A stretch of DNA of 38,875 nucleotides from an uncultured Sutterella sp. (GTDB taxonomy: Bacteria; Pseudomonadota; Gammaproteobacteria; Burkholderiales; Burkholderiaceae_F), in assembly GCA_900552915.1 (NCBI GenBank), contig USBS01000005.1, positions 1-38,875 on the forward strand. The letters are read 5' to 3'. Shown here one piece after another: positions 6,622 through 15,395 of this stretch (within the stretch, counting starts at the first letter, position 1; the number at the start of each line of letters is the position of its first letter). The notes below the pieces were generated by a model. The model had not been told where the DNA came from and did not search any database. It saw nothing but the letters and a program-made list of their open reading frames with translations. A program made the translations under genes and the position numbers.

Positions 6622-7932
6622 TTAGAGGAACTGTGCGCCAATGATGCCCGCAAGCATCAAGGGGATGTTGTAGGCAATGAAGGTCGGCACGCACGTGTCC
6701 CAAATGTGGTCATGCTGGCCGTCGGCGTTTAGACCGCTCGTGGGACCGAGTGTTGTGTCAGATGCTGGGGAACCGGCGTCACCCAGAGCACCGGCAGCAG
6801 ACATCAAGAGGATTGTTGCCGGAAGCGAGAAACCCACGGCCGAACAAAGCGGTACGTAGATCACGGCAAGAATCGGAACCGTACCGAAGGACGTGCCGAT
6901 ACCCATCGTCACGATAAGACCGATGCCTGTGATGATGGTAGCAGCCAAAACTTTATTGGCGTGCAGATAGGGAACCACACTTTGCACCAATTCATTGACA
7001 GCGCCCGTTTCCTTCAGAATGGCAGCGTAGCCGCCCGCAATGAGCATCACGAAAGCGATGAAGCCCATCATGGAGATTCCGCCCGAGATGTGTTCATCCA
7101 ATTCACGGAAGAGGAATGCGCGGCCGAGAATCATCACCATCAAGCCGATTAGGGCTGCCAAAGGCAGAGACTCCCAAACAAGCTGAACGACAACCGCCAA
7201 AACGATGGCAAGCAGCGTTGCCCAGTGCTTCATTTCAAAGCCGTGGAATTCCGGTCCCTTGCCTTCCATGCCGACGATCGGACGGTCTTCGTAATGACGG
7301 GGACGACGGTAAAGAACGAAGACTGCAATCAGAAGACCGATGAGCATCGAGCCGCCGAGAATCCAGTTGACGGAAGCAACGTCCGAAACGGTCGTCTTCA
7401 TGCCGCTTTGCGTCATGCTGTCGGCGACGATGCCCTGGAAGATCAAGCCGAAGCCCACCGGGAAGGTGATGTACGGAGCCTTCAGGCCGAAACTCAGGGA
7501 GCAGGCGACCGCTCGGCGGTCAAGCTGCATTTTGTTCATGAGATAGAGCAGCGGCGGAATCAGCAGCGGAATGAAGGCGATATGTACCGGTACGACGTTC
7601 TGCGACAAGCAGGCGATGAATGCGAGCACGAGACAGAAGATCGCCGGGCGCGAGCCCAAATGCCGGGAAATCCAGGCGACTAGCACCTGCATGAGGCCGG
7701 TGTGTGCAATGGCAACGGCAAACGTGCCGAGCAAAATGTAGGAAAGAGCCGTCGTAGCGTTGGCCGAAAAGCCGTTTGCGAGAAGCGACATCGTTTTGCC
7801 GATGTCGATGCCGCCCGAGAGACCGGCCGTGATGGCCGCCAGAATCAAGGCAAAAAGAACATTTACCTTGACGAGGCAGAGCACGCAAAGAACGATCACC
7901 GACAAGATGATCGGGTTGAAAAGCAAATCCAT
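6622..7932 (-). CDS. NhaC/YuiF-type Na+/H+ antiporter-family membrane carrier
   Basis: A 436-residue integral membrane protein with about 11-12 hydrophobic segments. It starts MDLLFNPIILSVIVLCVLCL. It belongs to the ion transporter superfamily containing NhaC antiporters and YuiF-like carriers. Supporting features are GFSANATTALSYILLGTFAVAI, the polar helix AFIACLSQNVVPVHIAFIPL, GIGTSFGTVPILAVIYVPL, and the late segment SAAGALGDAGSPASDTTLGP with its conserved SP.SDTT-type element. Bacillus YuiF-type homologues have been linked to amino-acid (histidine) uptake and others to Na+/H+ exchange, so the substrate is undecided. The gene is monocistronic and divergent from the RNA methyltransferase gene. 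The 304-nt gap 7933-8236 must hold both promoters; I see no further gene there. Confidence 0.8.
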   Translation of the reverse strand: MDLLFNPIILSVIVLCVLCLVKVNVLFALILAAITAGLSGGIDIGKTMSLLANGFSANATTALSYILLGTFAVAIAHTGLMQVLVAWISRHLGSRPAIFCLVLAFIACLSQNVVPVHIAFIPLLIPPLLYLMNKMQLDRRAVACSLSFGLKAPYITFPVGFGLIFQGIVADSMTQSGMKTTVSDVASVNWILGGSMLIGLLIAVFVLYRRPRHYEDRPIVGMEGKGPEFHGFEMKHWATLLAIVLAVVVQLVWESLPLAALIGLMVMILGRAFLFRELDEHISGGISMMGFIAFVMLIAGGYAAILKETGAVNELVQSVVPYLHANKVLAATIITGIGLIVTMGIGTSFGTVPILAVIYVPLCSAVGFSLPATILLMSAAGALGDAGSPASDTTLGPTSGLNADGQHDHIWDTCVPTFIAYNIPLMLAGIIGAQFL

Positions 7933-8236
7933 TGGGGAAGCCTCAAATGGTTGGGACGAGGGGAGTTAGGGCACAAAAAATTGCGTCCGAACCGCATTGT
8001 TTTTAATTGTTACAGAGCGATAGTACAGCATTTGCTTTGGCTAAAAAAGGCGGAGTTACGCTCTTAGACGTTTAGCGTAGATATTCTTGGGCATAGTAAG
8101 TAGTCGTTTCGACGGGGCGCCCGCGATGCGATCAACACTTCTTCCTTACAATTCGGTGCAACACCGTTTTGAAGATTTCCGATGTCAAGAAATCCGCTTC
8201 CGTCACATGGAAGTCGGCATCGCTTAGCTCATACCA

Positions 8237-9409
8237 ATGAAAAATCCCGCTTACTTTTATGTTGTCGTGCCCCTCGGGCTGGAAGAACTTTGCGCGCAGG
8301 AACTTACTGCCATTGGCATTCGTGACGCACGTGTGCAAAAGGGCGCCGTAACGTTCAAGGGCTCGATGCTCGACGCGCAGCGTGCCTGCCTCTACTGCCG
8401 CACCGCAAGCCGCATCCTGATGCGCGTGGGCGTATCCGACTACGAAGACGAAGAAGACATCTACAACTTTGCCTGCCGCACGAAGTGGGAAAACTGGTTC
8501 GGTCCGGACTCTACGATTCGCGTGGACATCAACGCTCGCCGTTCTCCCTTGAGAAGCCTTGACTTCACGCTGCTTCGCATCAAGGACGGCATTTGCGATC
8601 GCTTCATGCACTTCGTGCAGCAGCGTCCGAGCGTGGATACGGCGAATCCCGATATTCGCGTGTTTGCTTTTGCGGATGCCACGCACTGCACCTTCTATCT
8701 GGATCTGTGCGGCGAGGCGCTCTTTAAGCGCGGCTGGCGCACCGACAAGGGCGAGGCTCCTCTGAAAGAAAATCTCGCTTCCGGGCTTTTGATGCTCGCG
8801 GGATGGGGCAGCGAAAAACCGCTTCTCGATCCCTTCTGCGGTTCGGGGACGATTGCCATCGAAGCGGCTCTGGCAGCCTGCGGCGTAGCGCCAGGCTTGA
8901 AGCGCAAGTTTCTCTTTGAAAACTTCTCCGACTTCGATCGCGAAGTCTGGCAGGAAGAACTTGAAGAAGCCAAGGCCCGAGTCAATATGCACGCCAAAGT
9001 GCGCATTGCCGCGAGCGACATTAGCACGATCGTTGTCGGCAAGGCTGAGCAGAATGCTCGCCGCGCAGGGCTCGGTGCGCTGATCGATGACGGACGACTC
9101 ACGTTTGCACAGTGCGACGCACGTCAGGTGACGCCGCCCGCCGAATCTGGTCTCATCGTGGCCAATCCGCCTTATGGCGAACAGTCCAATCCGAAGAGCG
9201 CCACGGTGGCGTCCATGATGAAGGATGTGGCCGACAACTTAAAGCACAACTTCTCGGGGTGGACCGCACGCTTTTTGACGAGCGACCGAAATCTGCCGCG
9301 TCAGATGCGACTCAAGGAAAGCAAGAAGACGCCGCTCTTCAACGGCCCTCTGGAATGCCGTTTCTTTGAGTTCAATCTGGTGGCGGGCAGTTTCCGAGAA
9401 AAAAATTGA
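8237..9409 (+). CDS. THUMP-domain class I SAM-dependent 23S rRNA methyltransferase (RlmL N-terminal/YpsC type)
   Basis: A 390-residue enzyme matching the N-terminal half of RlmL, which makes m2G2445 in 23S rRNA. The N-terminus (MKNPAYFYVVVPLGLEELCA) and the RRSPLRSLDFTLLRIKDGIC segment belong to the RNA-binding THUMP region (about 1-165). The Rossmann methyltransferase domain follows, with LLDPFCGSGTIAIEAALAA for SAM binding and the catalytic NPPYGE motif near residue 312. In enterobacteria RlmL is fused to RlmK (about 700 residues). Here only the RlmL-like part is present, as in the shorter YpsC/RlmL homologues of many betaproteobacteria and Firmicutes, so it is not a truncation. No clear ribosome binding site precedes the ATG at 8237. 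Confidence 0.88.
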   Translation: MKNPAYFYVVVPLGLEELCAQELTAIGIRDARVQKGAVTFKGSMLDAQRACLYCRTASRILMRVGVSDYEDEEDIYNFACRTKWENWFGPDSTIRVDINARRSPLRSLDFTLLRIKDGICDRFMHFVQQRPSVDTANPDIRVFAFADATHCTFYLDLCGEALFKRGWRTDKGEAPLKENLASGLLMLAGWGSEKPLLDPFCGSGTIAIEAALAACGVAPGLKRKFLFENFSDFDREVWQEELEEAKARVNMHAKVRIAASDISTIVVGKAEQNARRAGLGALIDDGRLTFAQCDARQVTPPAESGLIVANPPYGEQSNPKSATVASMMKDVADNLKHNFSGWTARFLTSDRNLPRQMRLKESKKTPLFNGPLECRFFEFNLVAGSFREKN

Positions 9410-9931
9410 CAGTGAAGAACCTTGCGGGTCTGCATTCCGCGACGGTATCGAACGCAAGAGTATCCCAAAACAATCCAGAGCAACAATGGCTCCGGGTTTG
9501 CGCTGTTCGCTAGTTGGAAATTGACAAGAGAATAGTCGCTTCAGCGTCTTTGCTGTATGCGTTGACACGAGGACGGGTAGGAAGCCGGAAGGTCGTTTTA
9601 CGTACCGGGCAATCGTGAATAGAAATGGCGAAATAACAGCAGCAGAGAATTCTATTTCCGTTTGCGAGCACGGTAGAACCGCGGTCTGCAATATGCAGGG
9701 TAGGCCTAGAACTGGGTTATTACCCGCGAGCACGACAGAGGCTTTCTATTTTCTCTCTCGAATTAGGGGTGGTTTGCGGGTTAACCCTGTCTCGTGTATA
9801 TCGTATAGATCGAGGCGAAGAGTTGCGCTCTAATTGTTAAGGCAGATTTAAGCAGGAACTTTGACGTAGTTTTTTTACTGAAAGTGCTGCTTTGCTTCCT
9901 CAACAACGGCTTTAAACCGGGGAGTCCAACC
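9410..9931. other. 522-nt non-coding region upstream of nosZ
   Basis: No convincing gene is present on either strand. It must contain the nos promoter and regulator sites. The only distinct element is a perfect 10-bp palindrome, GGGTTAACCC (9778-9787), about 145 nt before the nosZ start. I could not find an FNR-type TTGAT-N4-ATCAA box or a convincing sigma-70 pair. The nosZ ribosome binding site GGGGAG is at 9919-9924. Confidence 0.5.
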
Positions 9932-12523
9932 ATGAAAATGAAGCGACTTTGGAAAGAAGTTTCCATTCTGACAGCGCTCTCAACGATGTGCTTCAGCGTT
10001 TACGCCTCCAACGATCTGGAAGCAATTATGAAGGCGCGCAATCTGAGCGAGAAAGACATTCTCGCCGCGGCCAAAACATACCAACCGTCCGGCAGACGAG
10101 ATGAATATCTGGTGTTCAGCTCAGGCGGCCAGTCCGGTCAGGTGATTGTCTACGGCGTGCCGTCCATGCGTATCTACAAATACATTGCTGTGTTTACGCC
10201 CGAGCCCTGGCAGGGTTATGGATACGACGAAGAATCCAAGAAGGTTCTCGAAGGCGGTAAGGTTCGCGGCAAGGATATTACATGGGGTGACTCGCACCAT
10301 CCTGCATTTACTGAGAAAAATGGCGAATACACGGGCGATTACCTCTTTATCAACGACAAGGCCAATCCTCGTCTTGCCGTGATCGATTTGAAGAGCTTTG
10401 AAACGGTTCAGATCGTCAGCAATCCGGTCATCAAGAGCGAGCACGGCGGCGCCTTCGTCACACCCAACAGCGAATACGTGATTGAGGCTTCGCAGTACGC
10501 TGCTCCTTTGGACAACAACTACTATCCCATCGAAACCTACGAAAGCACGTATCGCGGTGCGGTTACGATGTGGAAGTTTGATATGAAGAAGGGGCGCATC
10601 GATGAGAAGCAATCCTTCTCGCTGGAACTTCCTCCCTATATGCAGGACTTGTCGGACGCGGGCAAACTTGAATCCGACGGATGGGCGTTCATCAATTCCT
10701 TTAATACCGAAATGTACACGGGCGGTATTGAAGCAGGTCTTCCGCCCAATGAGGCCGGCATGAGTCGTAACGACCATGACTACCTGCATGTGTTCAATTG
10801 GAAGAAGATTGCCGAACTGGCAAAAGATGACAAGAACGTGCGCATCATCAACAACCACCGCGTGGTGCCGATTGAGGTCGCCGTTAAAAACAATGCGCTC
10901 TTCTTGATTCCCGAACCCAAGAGCCCGCACGGCGTCGACGTTTCGCCTGATGGCCGTTACATCGTCATTGGCGGCAAGCTTGACACGCATGCTTCCGTTT
11001 ACGACTTCCAAAAGATCAAGAAGCTTATCGACAAGAAGGAATTTGTGGGTAAGGATCCCTATGGAATTCCGATTCTGGATATGCAAAAGAGCTTGCACGG
11101 TCAGGTTGAACTGGGTCTTGGTCCCTTACACACGGCCTTTGACTCCAAGGACGGCATCCTTTACACGTCCTTGTATGTCGACAGTCAGGTGGTTCGCTGG
11201 GACTACAAGAATTTGAAGGTTCTCGACCGAATCAATGTCCACTACAACATTGGTCATCTGGACTCGATGGAAGGCAAGTCCACCAAACCCAAGGGAGAGT
11301 GGCTGCTTGCCCTGGATAAACTCTCGATCGACCGATTCAATCCCGTGGGTCCGCTGCACCCGCAGAACCATCAGCTGATCGACATTTCAGGACCCAAGAT
11401 GGAATTGACCTATGACTTGCCGATTCCGCTGGGTGAACCGCATGACACCGTTTCCATCGCCACGAGCAAGTTGTCTCCGAAGGTTGCATACGACATCGGA
11501 ACAGACAGCCGTACGGAAAAGCCGAGCCCGCATGCAACGCTTGCCGGACAGGAACGAATTGTTCGTGACGGCAAGAACGTAACCGTATACGCGACGATGG
11601 TTCGTTCGCATATCAATCCTGAACGCATCACGGTCAACAAGGGTGACATTGTGACGATTCACCTGTCGAGCCTGGAGCGAGCTCAGGATGAAACCCACGG
11701 TTTTGCCGTTGACAACATGGATGTGCATGCTTCGTTGGAACCCGGCAAGACTGCCACCGTGAAGTTCGTTGCAGACCAGGAAGGCGTCTTCCCGTACTAC
11801 TGCACGGAATTCTGCTCGGCGCTTCACCTTGAGATGATGGGCTACCTCATGGTCAAGGATCCCAACAAGAAGTACGACGACACGGCAAGCCAGATGAAGG
11901 TTTCGTTTACTCCCGAGCAGCTTCAGAATCAGTACAAGAAGATTCTGGAAACCAATAAGGCAACGGATGCCGTTATTCAAACGGTCGTGAAGTACCTTAA
12001 GGAAAAGGGCTACGAAAAGTACCCGCCCATCAAGGCGATGGTAACCGATGCGCTTAATCAGTACGCCAGGATTGACGAAGTGAAGAAAAAGGCCGACAAG
12101 GCCTACGCAGACGGTGATCTGAACCAGGCCGTGCTCTGGGAAAACCAGATCTGGCAGTACATGGTTAAGACCGCTGACGTTGGCTTGCGTGCCAAGGCTC
12201 GGCTTGCTCGCGAACTGGCTACCCCGATGAGCGAAGCAGCTTCTCGAGGTGAAAAGGCCTATCTCAAGGGCGGCTGCAACGGCTGCCATGTGATCGGTCA
12301 GGTTTCTTCCGGACCGGACCTTACAGGTGCGGTTGCCCGCAAGGGTGAAAAGTGGTGCTACGAGTTCACGCTTGATCCGGAAAGCAAGTTCAACGAACCG
12401 TACGTCAAGACTCTGATTGAGTACTTCAATCTGCGCATGCCCAATCAGCATATGACGGCAGAGGAAACGAAAGACATCGTTGAATACATGAAGTGGATTG
12501 ACAAGAACGCCGATCTCTTCTAA
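9932..12523 (+). CDS. nosZ: Nitrous oxide reductase, clade II, with C-terminal cytochrome c domain (cNosZ)
   Basis: The terminal reductase of N2O respiration, reducing N2O to N2 in the periplasm. It has 863 residues from ATG 9932 (GGGGAG 7 nt upstream). An N-terminal Sec-type signal peptide (MKMKRLWKEVSILTALSTMC...VYA) lacks the twin Arg of clade I NosZ. A seven-bladed propeller holds CuZ histidines (H122/H123 in DSHHPA, then EHGG, NDHDYLH, SPHGVD, GPLHTA, IGHLDS). The cupredoxin domain carries the CuA motif CTEFCSALHLEM (C624, C628, H632, M635), with the upstream ligand in ETHGF. A C-terminal haem c domain has CNGCH (C782, C785, H786). The length and fused cytochrome match the Wolinella-type enzyme. 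It is the first gene of a ten-gene nos cluster. Electrons probably enter through the fused haem from NosC1 or NosC2. Confidence 0.97.
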   Translation: MKMKRLWKEVSILTALSTMCFSVYASNDLEAIMKARNLSEKDILAAAKTYQPSGRRDEYLVFSSGGQSGQVIVYGVPSMRIYKYIAVFTPEPWQGYGYDEESKKVLEGGKVRGKDITWGDSHHPAFTEKNGEYTGDYLFINDKANPRLAVIDLKSFETVQIVSNPVIKSEHGGAFVTPNSEYVIEASQYAAPLDNNYYPIETYESTYRGAVTMWKFDMKKGRIDEKQSFSLELPPYMQDLSDAGKLESDGWAFINSFNTEMYTGGIEAGLPPNEAGMSRNDHDYLHVFNWKKIAELAKDDKNVRIINNHRVVPIEVAVKNNALFLIPEPKSPHGVDVSPDGRYIVIGGKLDTHASVYDFQKIKKLIDKKEFVGKDPYGIPILDMQKSLHGQVELGLGPLHTAFDSKDGILYTSLYVDSQVVRWDYKNLKVLDRINVHYNIGHLDSMEGKSTKPKGEWLLALDKLSIDRFNPVGPLHPQNHQLIDISGPKMELTYDLPIPLGEPHDTVSIATSKLSPKVAYDIGTDSRTEKPSPHATLAGQERIVRDGKNVTVYATMVRSHINPERITVNKGDIVTIHLSSLERAQDETHGFAVDNMDVHASLEPGKTATVKFVADQEGVFPYYCTEFCSALHLEMMGYLMVKDPNKKYDDTASQMKVSFTPEQLQNQYKKILETNKATDAVIQTVVKYLKEKGYEKYPPIKAMVTDALNQYARIDEVKKKADKAYADGDLNQAVLWENQIWQYMVKTADVGLRAKARLARELATPMSEAASRGEKAYLKGGCNGCHVIGQVSSGPDLTGAVARKGEKWCYEFTLDPESKFNEPYVKTLIEYFNLRMPNQHMTAEETKDIVEYMKWIDKNADLF

Positions 12524-12543
12524 TTGCCAATGTCCTGACGAAA

Positions 12544-12586
12544 GGCGAAAGTCGACCGGCAGTTTTTGCTTCAGTCGGCTTTCGCC
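12544..12586 (+). promoter_or_regulatory. Strong hairpin in the nosZ-nosB intergenic region
   Basis: GGCGAAAGTCGAC (12544-12556) pairs with GTCGGCTTTCGCC (12574-12586), a 13-bp stem with one U-G pair and a 17-nt loop. It is followed by an A-rich stretch, not T, so it is not a classic terminator. It lies 21 nt after the nosZ stop and could protect the nosZ mRNA 3' end or set a processing point, giving more NosZ than accessory proteins. Confidence 0.6.
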
Positions 12587-12617
12587 GATAAAAAAGAAAA
12601 CTTTCAGGAGTGTCGCT

Positions 12618-13397
12618 GTGAAATCCGTCAAAAGATCAAGTCTGTATGCATTTATTGCGCTGTTGCTGCTTGTCGTAGGATTCACATTCCCTTCGATCGC
12701 CTTTTATAAAGTGCCGCAAAAAATTGCAGCCGGCCAGACCGATTCAATTCCTTCTTACGTCTATCCGCTTTGGAATCTCTACCAGACGGGACGCTATGTG
12801 AGTCCTTACACCCCGAAGGGCGCCGAGCGAGATCTCAAAAAAATGATTGAGAGAAAGGGCGAAGTCGGAATGATGTCCCTGCCGATTTGGTACGTGGCCT
12901 TGGAGGCACCGAACTACCCAAAGACAGCGTTTCCGGAAGGAATCCCCGTGTGGTTCCATGTCGACGGTTTCTCGGGCGACATCCATGAAATGAACACAAT
13001 CAACCATTATGTCGGCATGTATCCGCTTGAAGCTGGAGCAAGGCTTGAACGTGCGGCCGGTCCCTTCATCATGTTGGGTATTTCTCTGCTGATGATTTTG
13101 TTTATCGCCTGCCACACAAAATGGAGTACCTGGCTGCTGTTGCCTTCAGCTCTTTTCCCTCCGGGTTTCTTTGCTTTCTATGCCGGCTGGATGTACTGGT
13201 TCGGGCACAACATGCAGGATTGGGGGGCATTCAAAATTAAGGCATTTATGCCCACAGCACTTGGCGTGGGGCATGTGGCGCACTTTACAACCAAGAGTTT
13301 TCCGTCCATTGGATTCTGGGTCTTGGTCGTCATAGCGATCCTGAGCGTACTGGCTATGCTGGCTCGGCGCAAGGAATTGTCGCTCGGCCAAAATTAA
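12618..13397 (+). CDS. nosB: NosB, membrane protein of atypical nos clusters
   Basis: A 259-residue inner-membrane protein directly after cNosZ, the position of nosB in Wolinella-type clusters. The GTG start at 12618 has CAGGAG 7 nt upstream. In-frame starts further upstream would run into the nosZ end and the hairpin. It has one N-terminal transmembrane helix (SLYAFIALLLLVVGFTFPSI), a periplasmic loop of about 110 residues (LWNLYQTGRYVSPYTPKGAE..VWFHVDGFSGDIHEMNTINH), then about four helices. The topology and place agree with NosB, which is found only in clade II clusters and is thought to help electron transfer to cNosZ. The exact biochemical role is unproven. It contains no haem or Fe-S motif. 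Confidence 0.85.
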   Translation: MKSVKRSSLYAFIALLLLVVGFTFPSIAFYKVPQKIAAGQTDSIPSYVYPLWNLYQTGRYVSPYTPKGAERDLKKMIERKGEVGMMSLPIWYVALEAPNYPKTAFPEGIPVWFHVDGFSGDIHEMNTINHYVGMYPLEAGARLERAAGPFIMLGISLLMILFIACHTKWSTWLLLPSALFPPGFFAFYAGWMYWFGHNMQDWGAFKIKAFMPTALGVGHVAHFTTKSFPSIGFWVLVVIAILSVLAMLARRKELSLGQN

Positions 13398-13425
13398 CCG
13401 TTGATCAATTGCTGAGATTTAAGGT

Positions 13426-14667
13426 ATGAAACGGATTTGTCTGCTTTTGGTCGGATTTTGCGCTGTGGCCGTTTCGGCTGCGGAAAAACCGGCCTTACAA
13501 CAGGCTATCGATAGAGCTCCGGAAGGTGCCGTTATTGAAATAGGTGCCGGGGTTTATGCCGGAAATCTCACGATCAACAAGCCGTTGACGCTTAAAGCAG
13601 TGGAAAAGGGGGCTGTTATCCGAGGCGATGGTAAAGACAGCGTCATTACCGTCAAGTCCTCTTTTGTCACAATCACGGGACTTACGATTGAAAAAAGCGG
13701 AGGAGAGCACCAGACGGTCGACGCCGGAATTACTGTAAAGGACTCACACAGCGTCAAAATTATCGGCAATCGAATCCGCGATTGCTTGTTTGGTGTGAAT
13801 TTCGAAAAGACGAATCAGTCTGTGATCGAGGGCAACGAGATATCCTCGATGGATCGCAGTCTTGGATTGCGCGGAGACGGCATCCGGCTGTGGTACAGCC
13901 ACGCCAACATGATCCGATTGAACAAAACATGGAATGTTCGAGACAATGTTTTTTGGTACTCGAGCGCCAACCGGATTTATGAAAATACAGGTCGGGATTC
14001 CAGATATTCGCTGCATTTCATGTACGCCGATCGAAATGAGGTTGAAAACAACGATTACCAGAATAATTCCGTCGGCATCTTCTTGATGTTCTCTCAGGGG
14101 GCGACCGTACGACGCAACTTGGTGGCCAACTCCACCGGACCGTTCGGAATCGGCATTGGGATGAAGGAAACAAGCGACGTAATTGTGGAGGACAACGAAA
14201 TCCTCTACAACGCCCGAGGTTTTTACCTCGACAGCTCGCCATACCAGCCGGGAACAGAAAACCGCTTCAGAAATAATCGAATTCACTTCAATACGATCGG
14301 TTTTCTTTTACATGGGACGCTGCTGCCTTCACGGTTTGAGGCAAACACTTTCAAGGGCAATATCGATGATGTTGCAAACGATACGCCGCAGAGCCGTCTG
14401 GAATTGAACAGTTGGGCTGGAAACTACTGGGACAACTATCAGGGTTTTGATCGTGACAAGGACGGCTATGGGGATATTCCGCATGAGCAGTGGATGTTTG
14501 CCGACAGAATCTGGAACTATTTGCCTGCTGCCAAATTGTTTTACGCCTCCCCGGTCCTGGACTTCATGAATTTTCTTTGGCGGATGATGCCTTTTTCCGA
14601 GCCGGAGCTGGTTGCTAGGGATCCCCGTCCCAGAATGCGTCAGGAAAGTATGGAGAATATTCAATGA
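13426..14667 (+). CDS. nosD: NosD, periplasmic copper-site maturation protein
   Basis: A 413-residue protein with a cleavable signal peptide (MKRICLLLVGFCAVAVSAAE), followed by a right-handed parallel beta-helix (CASH/NosD repeats). The repeat pattern is visible as successive segments with N-x-I and G-N/E-N turns: SVKIIGNRIRDCLFGVNFEK, SVIEGNEIS, NRIYENTGRDSRYSLHFMYA, DVIVEDNEILYNARGFYLD. The segment NSWAGNYWDNYQGFDRDKDG is typical of NosD. NosD works with the NosF/NosY ABC complex and NosL to deliver copper for CuZ assembly. The stop overlaps the nosG start (ATGA), indicating translational coupling. No strong Shine-Dalgarno sequence is visible. Confidence 0.95.
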   Translation: MKRICLLLVGFCAVAVSAAEKPALQQAIDRAPEGAVIEIGAGVYAGNLTINKPLTLKAVEKGAVIRGDGKDSVITVKSSFVTITGLTIEKSGGEHQTVDAGITVKDSHSVKIIGNRIRDCLFGVNFEKTNQSVIEGNEISSMDRSLGLRGDGIRLWYSHANMIRLNKTWNVRDNVFWYSSANRIYENTGRDSRYSLHFMYADRNEVENNDYQNNSVGIFLMFSQGATVRRNLVANSTGPFGIGIGMKETSDVIVEDNEILYNARGFYLDSSPYQPGTENRFRNNRIHFNTIGFLLHGTLLPSRFEANTFKGNIDDVANDTPQSRLELNSWAGNYWDNYQGFDRDKDGYGDIPHEQWMFADRIWNYLPAAKLFYASPVLDFMNFLWRMMPFSEPELVARDPRPRMRQESMENIQ

Positions 14668-15362
14668 CAGGCAAAAAATGGGATAGACGCACTGTTTTAC
14701 TTGCCGCCGGGGCCGCTGCAACAGCAGCTGCAGCCGGAATCAGCGTGACGATTCTTGCGGCGCGAAGTGAAACGGCGGGCTTGCTCAGGCCTCCGGGAGC
14801 ATTGGCCGAAAAAGATTTTCTGGCCTCATGCATAAAGTGCGGACAATGCATACAGGTTTGTCCATACCATTCGTTAAAGCTTCTGGACTTGTCGGCAGGC
14901 ATTGACATGGGGACTCCTGTGGTGGATGCGCGCGAGCGCGGCTGCTACCTGTGTGATTTATTTCCGTGCATTCTGTGCTGCCCATCTGGTGCGCTTGACC
15001 CCGAAACGAGCAAGATCGAGCAAGTCCGAATGGGGATTGCCAAGGTTCATGAACCTCAGCGGTGTTGGGCTCGCAGTAACAAGCCGGTACCGGCTGACTG
15101 GATAGAGGAAATTGTTTCTCACGGCAATGAAACCGATCTGGAGCGCGAATTTAACGAGCGGTTAAAAAAGCTTGTCGATAAGCCATGCAAACTTTGCGAG
15201 GACGTTTGTCCTGTTCCTGCACGCGAGACGGCGATCTCAATCAAAGACGGTGTGCCGATTATCGGCAGGGGATGCGTGGGGTGCGGAGCCTGCGAGGAGA
15301 TCTGCCCTGAGGGCATTATTGAAATTTGTTCGCGTAAAAGTTACGAGGACTTGTATAGCTGA
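14664..15362 (+). CDS. nosG: NosG, NapG-like iron-sulfur protein
   Basis: A 232-residue ferredoxin-type protein with four [4Fe-4S] motifs: CIKCGQCIQVCPYH, CYLCDLFPCILCCPSG, CKLCEDVCPVPA and CVGCGACEEICPEG. The N-terminus has a twin-arginine-like signal (DRRTVLLAAGAAATAAAAG), so it is probably exported folded by Tat. It resembles NapG of periplasmic nitrate reductase systems. With NosH it is thought to form a menaquinol dehydrogenase passing electrons to NosC1/NosC2 and cNosZ. It overlaps nosD by four bases. nosG and nosH are the hallmark replacement for NosR in clade II clusters, and no nosR is present here. Confidence 0.93.
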   Translation: MTGKKWDRRTVLLAAGAAATAAAAGISVTILAARSETAGLLRPPGALAEKDFLASCIKCGQCIQVCPYHSLKLLDLSAGIDMGTPVVDARERGCYLCDLFPCILCCPSGALDPETSKIEQVRMGIAKVHEPQRCWARSNKPVPADWIEEIVSHGNETDLEREFNERLKKLVDKPCKLCEDVCPVPARETAISIKDGVPIIGRGCVGCGACEEICPEGIIEICSRKSYEDLYS

Positions 15363-15395
15363 TTTACGAGTACCAAAGACGCGGGAGAGAGCCTG

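Noticed and set aside
8237..9409. Truncated RlmKL gene
   Set aside because: The protein ends cleanly after the RlmL-type methyltransferase domain and matches the short forms of the family; no RlmK remnant follows.
11387..12685. A 432-codon minus-strand open frame opposite nosZ
   Set aside because: It spans the nosZ CuA and haem motifs and the nosB start; no family features of its own.
13401..13408. TTGATCAA upstream of nosD as an FNR-type box
   Set aside because: The 4-nt spacer of TTGAT-N4-ATCAA is missing; it is only an 8-bp palindrome inside the operon.
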